The notes under the pieces: model-generated
What the model was told of the DNA's origin: nothing
What the model saw: the letters and a program-made list of their open reading frames with translations, nothing else
Databases searched by the model: none
Shown: piece after piece, positions 8,046 through 15,827 of the stretch
How the letters are laid out: each line of letters begins with the position of its first letter
Numbering within the stretch: position 1 is the stretch's first letter
Made by a program: the position numbers and the translations under genes
From: an uncultured Erysipelotrichaceae bacterium
Lineage (GTDB): Bacteria; Bacillota_I; Bacilli_A; RFN20; CAG-826
Assembly: GCA_902799855.1 (NCBI GenBank)
Contig: CADCCA010000013.1
Coordinates: 1 to 21,779 of the forward strand
Direction: 5' to 3'
Length of the DNA: 21,779 nt

Positions 8046-8297
8046 ATGCAAATCGTTGAGAGTTTTGGCAAAAACATTTTCGTCGGAGATCAAATGATTG
8101 GTTATATCGACCGTGAAGGTATTTTCATTAATAGACACAAATTTGCGGATGTTACTCCGGATGGTGTTATTTCATACAATCAACAAAAAATCGGTTATGT
8201 AGATGAAGATGGTTACATCATCGTCAAAGGAAAAGAAGTTGGCTATATCGATACAGATAATAATTTTGTGTTCTATAGCATTAGCAGCTTCAAGTAA
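8046..8297 (+). CDS. Small protein with repeated GY(I/V)D beta motifs
   Basis: An 83-residue protein with no signal peptide or membrane segment. It contains a short repeat three times: IGYIDREGIF (about 18-27), IGYVDEDGYI (about 49-58) and VGYIDTDNNF (about 65-74), with related strands between (ISYNQQ, VKGKE). The regular alternation of hydrophobic, Gly, Tyr and Asp suggests a small all-beta repeat fold; the pattern recalls the beta-flower type of small bacterial proteins, but that is inference. It lies 2 bases after the truncated glmU and 5 before the ROK kinase and has no Shine-Dalgarno of its own, so it is probably translated by coupling. I do not know its function. Confidence 0.7.
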   Translation: MQIVESFGKNIFVGDQMIGYIDREGIFINRHKFADVTPDGVISYNQQKIGYVDEDGYIIVKGKEVGYIDTDNNFVFYSISSFK

Positions 8298-8302
8298 TAT
8301 TT

Positions 8303-9247
8303 ATGATTGCAATTGGTATTGATATTGGTGGTACTTCAATTAAAGGTGCGGCTGTAGATTCTAACGGTAGAGTCTATGAAACGTTTTCCATGCCTTTTGT
8401 TAAAGGAGAACCAGGTGAAATTACAGTTAAAAAATTAGCGAGCATCGTTAAAGAATACGTTGCTAGTTTTGATTTAGAAAAAAAGATAGTGGGTATAGGT
8501 ATTGGTTGCCCAGGTACATTGGATATTAAAAATGGTGTCGTAAATTATTCAAATAATTTAGGTTGGAATAATTTGCCACTTGTTGATATTATGCACGAAC
8601 AACTACCATATCCGATTCGTTTAACAAACGACGCTAATGCGGCATCATTAGGTGAAGCAAAATTTGGCGCAGGTAAATCCTATGAAACCATCATTATGCT
8701 TACCTTAGGCACTGGTGTCGGTGGTGGCATCATCATTGATGGTAAATTATTCGAAGGAAACGAAGGCAAAGGTGGAGAACTAGGCCACACTGTTATTGTT
8801 GTGGATGGTGAACAATGCACCTGTGGTAGAAAAGGATGCTTAGAAGCTTATGCTTCTGCTACTGCATTAATTAGAGATGCAAAGAAAGCCATGCGTTTAA
8901 ACAAGAAATCTTTAATGTGGAAGATATCACCTGATATTGATTTAGTGGGTGGTAAAGTTCCTTTTGAAGCCGCTAAGCAAGGTGATCCAACCGCTATAGC
9001 GGTAATTGATAATTACGTCAAATATTTAGGTGAAGGTATTTTGAATTTCTGTAATATCTTTAGACCTAATGTTATTGTTCTTTCTGGTGGCTTAGCTAAC
9101 GCCGGAGCATTTTTGTTTGATAAAGTTAACAAATATGTTGAAGAACGTTATTACGGATACAAATCAACGCCAGCTGTGAAAATTGTGCCTGCTCAATTAG
9201 GTTATGATTCAGGCAAGATTGGTGCAGCAGCATTGTTTTTTGAATAA
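8303..9247 (+). CDS. ROK-family sugar kinase (glucokinase-like)
   Basis: Cytoplasmic ATP-dependent hexose kinase of the ROK family. The N-terminal ATP site is IGIDIGGTSIKG (4-15); catalytic Asp110 is in LTNDANAA; the second phosphate loop is LTLGTGVGGG (133-142); sugar and zinc binding are marked by GGELGH (157-162) and CTCGRKGCLE (172-181). Length 314 matches glucokinases of Bacillota (about 320). No DNA-binding domain is fused, so it is an enzyme and not a ROK repressor. It follows the small repeat protein by 5 bases with no visible Shine-Dalgarno. Being next to two nucleotidylyltransferases, it may feed hexose-6-phosphate or an amino sugar into nucleotide-sugar synthesis; the exact sugar cannot be told from sequence. 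Confidence 0.9.
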   Translation: MIAIGIDIGGTSIKGAAVDSNGRVYETFSMPFVKGEPGEITVKKLASIVKEYVASFDLEKKIVGIGIGCPGTLDIKNGVVNYSNNLGWNNLPLVDIMHEQLPYPIRLTNDANAASLGEAKFGAGKSYETIIMLTLGTGVGGGIIIDGKLFEGNEGKGGELGHTVIVVDGEQCTCGRKGCLEAYASATALIRDAKKAMRLNKKSLMWKISPDIDLVGGKVPFEAAKQGDPTAIAVIDNYVKYLGEGILNFCNIFRPNVIVLSGGLANAGAFLFDKVNKYVEERYYGYKSTPAVKIVPAQLGYDSGKIGAAALFFE

Positions 9248-9259
9248 AAGGAGATAATT

Positions 9260-10159
9260 ATGCAACTAGTTATTATGGCCGCCGGCATGGGAAGCCGTTT
9301 TGGTGGCCTCAAACAAATGGAACCAATGGATGACGCTAATAATTTTTTATTAGACTATTCTATCTATGATGCAAAACGTGCTGGATTTAGCAGTGTCGTC
9401 TTCATCATCAAGAAAGATTTCTATGAAGCTTTTAGAGATACCATTGGTAAAAGAGCGGAAAAGATTATTAAAGTGGAATATGCTTTCCAAGATTTAAACG
9501 ATCTTCCAGAAGGCTTCAAATGTCCAGAAGGCAGAGAAAAACCATGGGGTACTGCTCACGCAATTTATGCGGCACGTGACTTAATTAAGGAAGATTTTAT
9601 CGTTATTAACGGTGATGATTTCTATGGTAAAGAAACATATGAAGTCGCTTATAAATATTTGAATTCATTACCAGAAAATAGCAAAGGCAAATATGCGATT
9701 GTGGCTTTTGAAGCCAAAAACACCATGACTGAAAATGGTGCGGTTAAAAGAGGCGTTGCTTTCGAAGATAAGAATGGCAATTTAGAAAAATTAATTGAAT
9801 CCAGCATTTATAAAGAAGGCGATATGATTGCCTGCGAACCATTAGACGGCACTCCAAAATTCATGGTTAAACCATCTCAATTAGTTTCTATGAACTTATT
9901 CTGCTTCAACAAGGATCTTATTCCAGCATTAAGAGAAAAATTCCCTGTCTGGTTAAAAGAAAATATCAATGTTCCAAAATCAGAATTCTTAATTCCAACC
10001 GTTGTTGATGAATTGGTTCACGAAAATAAGGCAACCGTGCGTTTATTATCCACTCCATCAGTGTGGTTTGGCGTGACCTATAAAGAAGACAAACCAGGTG
10101 TTGTTAAAGCCCTTAAAGATTTAGTAGATCAAGGTGTTTACAAAAAAGGCCTCTATTAA
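9260..10159 (+). CDS. Sugar-phosphate nucleotidylyltransferase family protein
   Basis: NTP-transferase fold enzyme expected to join a nucleotide to a sugar (or related) phosphate. The signature is AAGMGSRFGGLKQ (7-19), a variant of the GxGTR-K pattern with the Arg and Lys kept; PWGTAHAI (95-102) and NGDDF (117-121, metal-binding Asp) follow. There is no beta-helix domain; the C-terminal part is specific to this subfamily. Length 299. It has a strong Shine-Dalgarno (AAGGAG at 9248-9253) and lies 12 bases after the ROK kinase, and it is the last gene before a terminator. Relatives are often found with sugar or choline kinases; the substrate is unknown. Confidence 0.85.
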   Translation: MQLVIMAAGMGSRFGGLKQMEPMDDANNFLLDYSIYDAKRAGFSSVVFIIKKDFYEAFRDTIGKRAEKIIKVEYAFQDLNDLPEGFKCPEGREKPWGTAHAIYAARDLIKEDFIVINGDDFYGKETYEVAYKYLNSLPENSKGKYAIVAFEAKNTMTENGAVKRGVAFEDKNGNLEKLIESSIYKEGDMIACEPLDGTPKFMVKPSQLVSMNLFCFNKDLIPALREKFPVWLKENINVPKSEFLIPTVVDELVHENKATVRLLSTPSVWFGVTYKEDKPGVVKALKDLVDQGVYKKGLY

Positions 10160-10161
10160 TT

Positions 10162-10191
10162 TTGAAAAAATAATATTTTTTACTTTATAAA
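10162..10191 (+). promoter_or_regulatory. Probable sigma-70-type promoter before the P-loop kinase / guaA operon
   Basis: TTGAAA at 10162-10167 and TATAAA at 10186-10191, 18 bases apart, each 5 of 6 matches to consensus. It starts 3 bases after the preceding gene and its -10 overlaps the first arm of the following hairpin, so transcripts from it would start inside the hairpin and could not form it. It would then serve the kinase-guaA-hpt-xpt genes. Confidence 0.5.
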
Positions 10192-10232
10192 AGTTCCTTT
10201 CCTCACTATGATTATGGAGTAGGAACTTTTTT
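10189..10232 (+). terminator. Rho-independent terminator after the sugar-activation genes
   Basis: Perfect 10-bp stem AAAAGTTCCT (10189-10198) / AGGAACTTTT (10221-10230) with a 22-base loop, then a T-rich tail (TTATTTATTTT). It is the only terminator between the 6158-10159 gene run and the next genes. Confidence 0.75.
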
Positions 10233-10254
10233 ATTTATTTTAAAAAGTCCTACT
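10218..10254 (+). promoter_or_regulatory. Alternative hairpin competing with the terminator
   Basis: AGTAGG-A-ACTTTTT (10218-10231) can pair with AAAAAGTCCTACT (10242-10254): 13 base pairs with one bulged A and a 10-base loop. It uses the same strand that forms the 3' arm of the terminator, so the two structures exclude each other. It is not followed by T residues. Confidence 0.5.
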
Positions 10255-10290
10255 TGAATAGATTTTCGTTCAACCAAGCTGGAGGTAGAA

Positions 10291-10758
10291 ATGAAAACAC
10301 TAATCATACTTTCTGCTATGCCTGGAAGTGGTAAATCCACCTGGGCCAAAAGATACAAAGAAGAGCATCCACATACTTTTATTGTCTCTAGCGATGAAAT
10401 CCGTTATGAAATCACCGGAACATCGCAAGACTTTTCTCGACAAAACGAAGTATGGGAGCTTTTTTCTTTGCGCATTCATGAATACGCTAAAAAATATGAT
10501 GATGTGACAGTCATTCTTGATGCCTTAAATGATTTGAATTGTTTAAGAGAAAAATACGTCAAAGAAAATCCAGAATTTGATCGATATGAACTTGTGCTTT
10601 TCCCAAGAACAGAGGAGCAAATTATGTTCTATAACAAGCAAAGAGTCGAAACTTCTATTGTTCCAGATGATCAATTAGAAAAACTGATTAAAAAATGGGA
10701 AGAGCCATCACCTGAGGTACTAACTTTGTTTAATAAAGTACATGAAATTCATTGGTAA
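10291..10758 (+). CDS. P-loop kinase-like ATPase (polynucleotide kinase / zeta-toxin type fold)
   Basis: A 155-residue single-domain P-loop protein. Walker A is MPGSGKST (10-17), followed by SSDEIRYEI (33-41), the pattern seen where a small kinase binds its acceptor; VILDALND (74-81) may be the Walker B / substrate region. The C-terminal part has Arg residues in PRTEEQ and NKQR that could form a lid. The family phosphorylates nucleic acid ends, nucleosides or other small molecules; nothing here fixes the substrate. GGAGG (10281-10285) lies just before ATG. It is 12 bases before guaA, in what looks like the same transcript, so a nucleotide-related role is possible. There is no antitoxin-like neighbour. 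Confidence 0.75.
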   Translation: MKTLIILSAMPGSGKSTWAKRYKEEHPHTFIVSSDEIRYEITGTSQDFSRQNEVWELFSLRIHEYAKKYDDVTVILDALNDLNCLREKYVKENPEFDRYELVLFPRTEEQIMFYNKQRVETSIVPDDQLEKLIKKWEEPSPEVLTLFNKVHEIHW

Positions 10759-10770
10759 GGAGAAACATTT

Positions 10771-11751
10771 ATGAGTGGCAACGTCAGAGACCCAAACATG
10801 AAACGCATTAACTCAAGGGAATTAGCTGATGCGTTCATCGAACAACAAATTAAAGAAATTAAAGAGCAAGTCGGAGACAAGAAAGTCTTATTAGCTCTTT
10901 CGGGAGGCGTTGACTCATCGGTGTGTGCAGCACTTTTAATTAGAGCAATCGGCGATAGATTAACATGTGTGCACGTCAATCATGGTTTGCTTAGAAAAGG
11001 TGAAAGTGAACAAGTTATTAGAGTATTCAAAGAACAACTTGGTGCGAACTTAATTTACGTTGATGCAGTTGATGAATTCTTAGATGCATTAGCGGGTGTT
11101 AATGACCCAGAACAAAAAAGAAAAATCATCGGCAAAATCTTCATTGATGTTTTCAAAAGAGAAGCTAAGAAACTTGAAGGCATTTCCTTCTTGGGTCAAG
11201 GCACAATCTATCCAGATATCTTAGAATCTAATGGCATTAAAGCTCACCATAACGTTGGTGGTCTTCCAGCGGAATTAGGTTTTGAACTCGTTGAACCAGT
11301 CAAATTGTTATATAAAGACGAAGTCAGACAAGTCGGTGAAGCCTTGGGCTTACCACATAGTATGGTTTATCGTCAACCATTCCCAGGTCCAGGCTTAGGT
11401 GTGAGATGTGTTGGTGCGATTACACGCGATAGACTAGAAGCCGTTAGAGAAAGTGACGCTATCTTAAGAGAAGAATTTGCTAATGCTGGTTTAGACCAAA
11501 AAGTATGGCAATACTTCACCATTGTTCCTCCAATTCAATCAACTGGCATCAAAGATGGTAAAAGAACATTTGAATGGCCAGTAGTGATCCGTGCGATTAA
11601 CAGTGTTGACGCTGTTACCGCAACCATTGAAGAGATACCTTATGCCCTTCTTAATAAAATTAGAGATAGAATTTTAAGTGAAGTTAAAGGCGTAAATCGT
11701 GTATTATATGATTTAAGTAATAAACCAGTAGCCACTATTGAGTGGGAATAG
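10771..11751 (+). CDS. guaA: GMP synthase, ATP-pyrophosphatase subunit only (no glutaminase domain)
   Basis: Amidates XMP to GMP after adenylation. The 326 residues hold only the synthetase part: PP-loop LALSGGVDSS (41-50), GQGTIYPDILES (142-153), HHNVGGLP (159-166), the RQPFPGPGLG motif (201-210) and the invariant C-terminus KPVATIEWE. The roughly 190-residue class I glutamine amidotransferase domain that precedes it in ordinary bacterial GuaA is absent; the protein begins with about 20 residues and then FIEQQIKEIKEQVGDKK, where the synthetase domain normally starts. A strong AGGAG (10758-10762) before ATG confirms this start, so it is not a fragment of a longer gene. It must use free ammonia or a separate glutaminase subunit, as in archaea. 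Its neighbours hpt and xpt supply IMP/GMP and XMP. Confidence 0.93.
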   Translation: MSGNVRDPNMKRINSRELADAFIEQQIKEIKEQVGDKKVLLALSGGVDSSVCAALLIRAIGDRLTCVHVNHGLLRKGESEQVIRVFKEQLGANLIYVDAVDEFLDALAGVNDPEQKRKIIGKIFIDVFKREAKKLEGISFLGQGTIYPDILESNGIKAHHNVGGLPAELGFELVEPVKLLYKDEVRQVGEALGLPHSMVYRQPFPGPGLGVRCVGAITRDRLEAVRESDAILREEFANAGLDQKVWQYFTIVPPIQSTGIKDGKRTFEWPVVIRAINSVDAVTATIEEIPYALLNKIRDRILSEVKGVNRVLYDLSNKPVATIEWE

Positions 11752-11762
11752 GAGATTAGACT

Positions 11763-12329
11763 ATGCGAGAAGATCGTGAAATTGTTTTATCCGAACAAGA
11801 TATTCAAGACATTTGTAATGATATTGGTAAAAAACTTTCCAAGGACTTAGAAAACGAAGAAAGAACTCCTTTATTTTTGGGTGTCATGAAAGGTGCTTTA
11901 AATTTCATGTTTGACTTAATCAAGCGCATTGATAGACCAATTTTCACCGATTTCATTCAAATCTCTTCCTACGCAGGAGTGCAATCCACAGGCAAAATCA
12001 ACTTAAAGAAAGATTTTGATATGGATATTAAAGACCGTACAGTAGTCGTGGTGGAAGATGTTGTTGATACTGGTATTTCTATGAAATATCTTATCGATCA
12101 TTTAAAAGAAAACTACCAACCAAAGAGAATCATTATTTGTGCGATGTTTGATAAAGAATACGCTAGATGTGAAGACATCAAAATTGACTATGTCGGCAAA
12201 GTATTAAAAGAAAACTGCTTCTTGGTGGGCTATGGTTTAGACTATAACGAACTCGAAAGAAACGTTCCTTATGTTTATATCGCCAAACCAGAAGATATCG
12301 ATAGATGGAATGAGGAGATTCAAAAATAA
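11763..12329 (+). CDS. hpt: Hypoxanthine-guanine phosphoribosyltransferase
   Basis: Converts hypoxanthine and guanine with PRPP into IMP and GMP. The PRPP-binding motif VVVVEDVVDTGIS (94-106) carries the acidic pair typical of the HPRT group; LFLGVMKGALNFM (37-49) is the pyrophosphate loop region, and the loop with SSYAGVQSTG (68-77) is the flexible catalytic loop. The C-terminal FLVGYGLDYNELERNVPYV block is characteristic of bacterial HPRT. Length 188 is normal. AGGAG lies before ATG, 11 bases after guaA. Its stop overlaps the xpt start by one base. Confidence 0.96.
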   Translation: MREDREIVLSEQDIQDICNDIGKKLSKDLENEERTPLFLGVMKGALNFMFDLIKRIDRPIFTDFIQISSYAGVQSTGKINLKKDFDMDIKDRTVVVVEDVVDTGISMKYLIDHLKENYQPKRIIICAMFDKEYARCEDIKIDYVGKVLKENCFLVGYGLDYNELERNVPYVYIAKPEDIDRWNEEIQK

Positions 12330-12898
12330 TGAAAACACTAGAACAACGTATTATTGAAGATGGCATTGTCATCAACAACGATATTCTTAAAGTTGATTCT
12401 TTTATAAACCACCAAATTGATGTGTCCTTAGTCAGAGATATCGCCAAACATATCACCAGAGCATATGCCGGTTTTGGTGTGAATAAGATTTTAACCATTG
12501 AAACAAGTGGTATTGCCTTTGCTTACGCTGTCGCGGAAGAAATGGGAAATCTCCCATTAGTTTTCGCTAAAAAGAGCAAATCCGCAACAGTGGGAAACGA
12601 TGTTTATACTGGTGAAGTAAAATCCTTCACTCGTAACACCGTTTCAAAGATTACAGTGGCTAATAAATATTTAAAACCAAGCGACACGGTATTGATTGTC
12701 GATGACTTTTTAGCTGAAGGTAATGCTTCCTTGGGTTTAATTGATTTATGTAATCAAGCCGGAGCGAAAGTAGTGGGTGTTGCTGTCGCTATTGAAAAAG
12801 GTTTCCAAGGTGGAAGAAATAGATTAGAAGCCTTAGGCCTTAAAGTATATAGTGCCGCGGATGTAAAAGCATTCGTTGATAATAAACCAGTATTCTAA
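12329..12898 (+). CDS. xpt: Xanthine phosphoribosyltransferase
   Basis: Converts xanthine with PRPP into XMP, the substrate of GMP synthase encoded two genes upstream. Features of the Bacillus-type Xpt: N-terminal MKTLEQRIIEDGI, the ILTIETSGIAFA block (54-65), AKKSKSATVGNDVYTGEVKS (80-99) and the PRPP motif VLIVDDFLAEGNA (121-133), where the Phe-Leu-Ala-Glu form separates it from adenine enzymes. Length 189 is normal. TAATG overlap with hpt; GAGGAG 11 bases before ATG lies inside hpt. Unlike in Bacillus, no guanine riboswitch precedes it; the riboswitch of this window lies on the importer operon opposite. Confidence 0.96.
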   Translation: MKTLEQRIIEDGIVINNDILKVDSFINHQIDVSLVRDIAKHITRAYAGFGVNKILTIETSGIAFAYAVAEEMGNLPLVFAKKSKSATVGNDVYTGEVKSFTRNTVSKITVANKYLKPSDTVLIVDDFLAEGNASLGLIDLCNQAGAKVVGVAVAIEKGFQGGRNRLEALGLKVYSAADVKAFVDNKPVF

Positions 12899-12899
12899 T

Positions 12900-13589
12900 A
12901 TGAAGAAGTTTTTCAAGACACTTTTCTTAGGGATATTAGCGGGTCTTGCCATTGGGCTTGGATCATTTTTGTTTCTTCTTTTGAAATTTTTAATCCCAGG
13001 ACAAGGTGGTGCAATGTTTGCATCAATGATGTTTTCCGTCGGTTTAATCCTCGTTTGTGTCTTTGGCTTGAATCTATATACCGGTAAAATCGGTGTTTTT
13101 CTCGACGATAGAGAGAAAATTAAAGAAAACAGTATAAACTTACCAATCATTCTTTTAGGCAACGCTATCGGGGCGTTTGCTATGGGGGCAATATTCCATT
13201 TCATCTTTATGGGATGGGGAGATTTTATAAATAGCTTCGGTGGTGAACATAGCATCACCATTGCTAAATGCAGATCAGATACAGTCTTTATGCAAGGCAT
13301 CTTGTGCGGTGCGCTAGTGTATATTGCAGTTTATTGCTATAAGAACTTTGAAAACTGGGCAATGAAAATCATTGGTATAGTTGTTTCGGTAACATTATTC
13401 GTTTTCTGTGGTTTTCAACACTGTATTGCTAATATGTTTTATTTCGCCTTTGAATTTAAATGGGGCATTGAAGTGCTTTGGAACCTATTAATCGTTATAT
13501 TAACTAATAGCATTGGTGCTTTACTTGTTAGATGTCTCGTTCATCTAGCGGCTATCATAAAGAACAGCAATAAGAAAGAACAACAATAG
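12900..13589 (+). CDS. Formate/nitrite transporter (FNT) family channel
   Basis: Integral membrane protein of the FNT fold, pentameric channels for small monovalent anions such as formate, nitrite or hydrosulfide. About six membrane segments are visible. FNT marks are LNLYTGKIG (57-65; usual form L-F-T-G/S), ILLGNAIGA (84-92), and CGFQHCIANMF (170-180), whose His174 matches the conserved pore His; a second Asn-containing repeat LTNSIGALLV lies near the end. The start at 12900 is chosen over an upstream in-frame codon (12876) that would run back into xpt. It follows the xpt stop by one base without a Shine-Dalgarno. 229 residues is on the short side. Its place in a purine operon is odd; formate is one possible link. 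Confidence 0.82.
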   Translation: MKKFFKTLFLGILAGLAIGLGSFLFLLLKFLIPGQGGAMFASMMFSVGLILVCVFGLNLYTGKIGVFLDDREKIKENSINLPIILLGNAIGAFAMGAIFHFIFMGWGDFINSFGGEHSITIAKCRSDTVFMQGILCGALVYIAVYCYKNFENWAMKIIGIVVSVTLFVFCGFQHCIANMFYFAFEFKWGIEVLWNLLIVILTNSIGALLVRCLVHLAAIIKNSNKKEQQ

Positions 13590-13593
13590 AAAG

Positions 13594-13619
13594 AACCGCC
13601 CACGTGAGGCGGTTTTCTT
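13594..13619. terminator. Terminator hairpin between converging operons
   Basis: Stem AACCGCC (13594-13600) / GGCGGTT (13608-13614) with loop CACGTGA, followed on the + strand by TTCTT and on the - strand by a weaker T/C-rich tail. It lies 4 bases after the FNT gene and ends at the last codon of the - strand permease, so it can serve both directions. Confidence 0.75.
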
Positions 13620-14589
13620 ATCGATCTTCTCTGAAATACGTGAGACCCAAAGCCGATGGTGGCTGCGTTTCTTTTCTGTTGAACAACGATGTAATAACCA
13701 AAACCATAATGGTAACCACGTATGGTGTTAATTTGATCAATTCTTTATCAGCGAAGCTTAAACCATCTAGATAACTTGGCATGATATATAACGCACCAAA
13801 GATAAATGAACCAAAGATACTAATTGATGGATTCCACATACTGAAGATAACTAGAGCAACCGCCATCCATCCAGAACGGTCAATAGTGTATTCAACAGAG
13901 CCACCCAAGTAGTCCATGATATAGAACAACCCGCCTAAGGAGGCAATGGCTCCACCAATCATTGTGGCGATATAACGATATTTGCTAACGCTTAAGCCAG
14001 CAGCATCTGCGGTTGCAGGATTTTCGCCGATTGATCTAAGTGATAAGCCAACATTTGTTTTCTTAATAACAATAGTGGCGACAATCGCTAAGATGATGGC
14101 TAAATACACTAAGAAACCATGTCCTAAGAATATTTGCCCAAACCACCCAGAACCATTAACCATTACATCAGGGAATAATTTGTAGAAATAGACACTAGCG
14201 TATGTGAACCCAGCGCCTCTAGGTATTCTTGCAAGGATAAAAGCGTTCAAACCGACACCAAATGTTGTAAGAGTTAAACCAACAACGTTTTGGTTGCATC
14301 TTAAGGTAACGGTTAAGAATGAGAAGAATAAACCACCTAATGCACCAAAAATAAGTGTCATTATCAGTGGGAATAGAACACATAAGAATGGATTGATTAA
14401 ATCAACGTCATTACCAATTGTTAATAAATATAAACGTTCACCAAGAACTGCGCCGATGCCACCCAAGCACATAATACCAGGGGTACCCATATTTAAGTGG
14501 CCGCTCTTTTCGGTAATGATTTCGCCGGTAGAACCAAAGAGGAAAATAGCTGAGAATCTAATCGCGTTTCTAATAAAAGTTACAAACAT
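13618..14589 (-). CDS. Nucleoside ABC transporter permease (NupQ/YufQ-like)
   Basis: Second membrane subunit of a BmpA-type nucleoside importer, of the branched-chain amino acid / sugar permease fold (BPD_transp_2). The 323 residues contain about eight to ten hydrophobic segments. The family blocks are STGEIITEKSGHLNMGTPGI near the N-terminus and the cytoplasmic coupling-loop motif RSIGENPATADAAGLSV, where this family contacts the ATPase. Length is normal. GGAGG (complement of 14597-14601) precedes ATG and lies inside the end of the upstream permease gene, which ends 2 bases away. It is the last gene of the operon. Confidence 0.9.
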   Translation of the reverse strand: MFVTFIRNAIRFSAIFLFGSTGEIITEKSGHLNMGTPGIMCLGGIGAVLGERLYLLTIGNDVDLINPFLCVLFPLIMTLIFGALGGLFFSFLTVTLRCNQNVVGLTLTTFGVGLNAFILARIPRGAGFTYASVYFYKLFPDVMVNGSGWFGQIFLGHGFLVYLAIILAIVATIVIKKTNVGLSLRSIGENPATADAAGLSVSKYRYIATMIGGAIASLGGLFYIMDYLGGSVEYTIDRSGWMAVALVIFSMWNPSISIFGSFIFGALYIMPSYLDGLSFADKELIKLTPYVVTIMVLVITSLFNRKETQPPSALGLTYFREDR

Positions 14590-14591
14590 AA

Positions 14592-15827
14592 TTATTCCTC
14601 CTTACTTTCTACATCTTCCGTTTCGGGAGACTTTTTCTTTTTGAATATCTTCTTGAAGAAATTACCAATAGCAGTAAATATCTTCATAAAGAAATCGCCA
14701 ACTTTCTTAAAGAAAGCTTTGGCTTCTGCTGAGAAATTAATTTTATATTTTAAGAAGAATTCGCTAGCGATAAACACAAAGAAGAAGACACCGATTAAAA
14801 CCTTTGAATAAGCATTACCGAATCTGTAGATGTCACCAGTATAGTTACCACCTAATGTGATAAAAGCAACTAAGAAAGCGGTAAAGATCATTTCAAATGG
14901 ATTAAAGTGACCTAACCATGCCACCAAAATACCGGTAAAGCCACGGCCTGCTACTAAATCTGCATTTAATGTATGGCTTGTGCCGTTAACTAATAAGAAA
15001 CCAGCAACACCACATATCGCACCAGATAAGATTAATGTTCTAATGATGGTCTTTTTAACGTTAATGCCGACATATCTTGCGGTATTTTGTGATTCACCAA
15101 CAACAGTTAATTCATAGCCGTGTTTAGAGAACTTTAAATATACAAATATGAACACCGTGATACCAATAACGATGAAAATATTGAGTAAATAATCTTGTCC
15201 GAAGAGTTTTGGTAACCAGCCTTCATGGGTATTTAAATTAATAACACCAAGAACCGCGCTGCCATTTGGTACCCACACGAAGACGAAGTAGGCAATTAAT
15301 CCGGCTGCGAGGTAATTCATCATTAAAGTGAATAATGTTTCATTGGTATTAAAGAACGCTTTAAATATCGCAGGAATAACAGCCCAAACAATTGAGAACA
15401 ATAACGAAAAAGCTAAACATGTGAAGATTAATAAAACATTTGGCATATATCCTGCCATAAATTTCATACAGATTGTTGCGCCTAAAGCGCCTGCTAAAAC
15501 TTGACCTTCTGCGCCAATATTCCAGAATCTCATCTTAAAGGCTGGAACTAATGCAAGAGCAATTAATAATAAAATTGCTGTATCTTGGAATAATCTTAAG
15601 ACTTGTAACCAGTTGCTAAATGTACCGGTTCCTAAGTATCTAAAGAAACCGACAAAAGCATTTTTACCAGGAACCATGGCAGCGGTGATAATTGCGCAAA
15701 TCAAAAGAGCAACGATAACAGATATTAATTTACTTAGCCAATAATGCCAGGTTTTTGGATCCGGTAATCTTGTAATGTGAATCAAGGGGTCTCTTTTTAC
15801 GTTATTCTTCTTCGTTTTCGTTAACAT
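14592..15827 (-). CDS. Nucleoside ABC transporter permease (NupP/YufP-like)
   Basis: First membrane subunit of the same importer. MRFWNIGAEGQVLAGALGA is the N-terminal family block, and VVGESQNTARYVGINV is the coupling-loop region; about ten hydrophobic segments lie between residue 35 and 360. The C-terminal 50 residues are a lineage-type cytoplasmic tail, rich in Phe and Lys (KKIFKKKKS) and ending acidic. I place the start at ATG 15827, not at the in-frame TTG at 15836, because AGGAGG (complement of 15837-15842) sits 9 bases before it. The gene overlaps the ATPase gene by 26 bases, so translation is probably coupled. Confidence 0.9.
   Translation of the reverse strand: MLTKTKKNNVKRDPLIHITRLPDPKTWHYWLSKLISVIVALLICAIITAAMVPGKNAFVGFFRYLGTGTFSNWLQVLRLFQDTAILLLIALALVPAFKMRFWNIGAEGQVLAGALGATICMKFMAGYMPNVLLIFTCLAFSLLFSIVWAVIPAIFKAFFNTNETLFTLMMNYLAAGLIAYFVFVWVPNGSAVLGVINLNTHEGWLPKLFGQDYLLNIFIVIGITVFIFVYLKFSKHGYELTVVGESQNTARYVGINVKKTIIRTLILSGAICGVAGFLLVNGTSHTLNADLVAGRGFTGILVAWLGHFNPFEMIFTAFLVAFITLGGNYTGDIYRFGNAYSKVLIGVFFFVFIASEFFLKYKINFSAEAKAFFKKVGDFFMKIFTAIGNFFKKIFKKKKSPETEDVESKEE

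Noticed and set aside
7707..8138. 143-codon open frame on the - strand across the end of glmU
   Set aside because: Considered as a possible missing partner of the short GlmU, but it is antisense to conserved sequence and shows no beta-helix repeats.
12833..13300. 155-codon open frame on the - strand across the FNT gene
   Set aside because: It lies opposite clear FNT motifs, has no ribosome site, and its translation is a low-complexity mix of Lys/Pro/Ile without family features.
14204..14644. 146-codon open frame on the + strand opposite the nucleoside permease genes
   Set aside because: Antisense shadow of two well-supported permeases; no ribosome site or recognisable domain.
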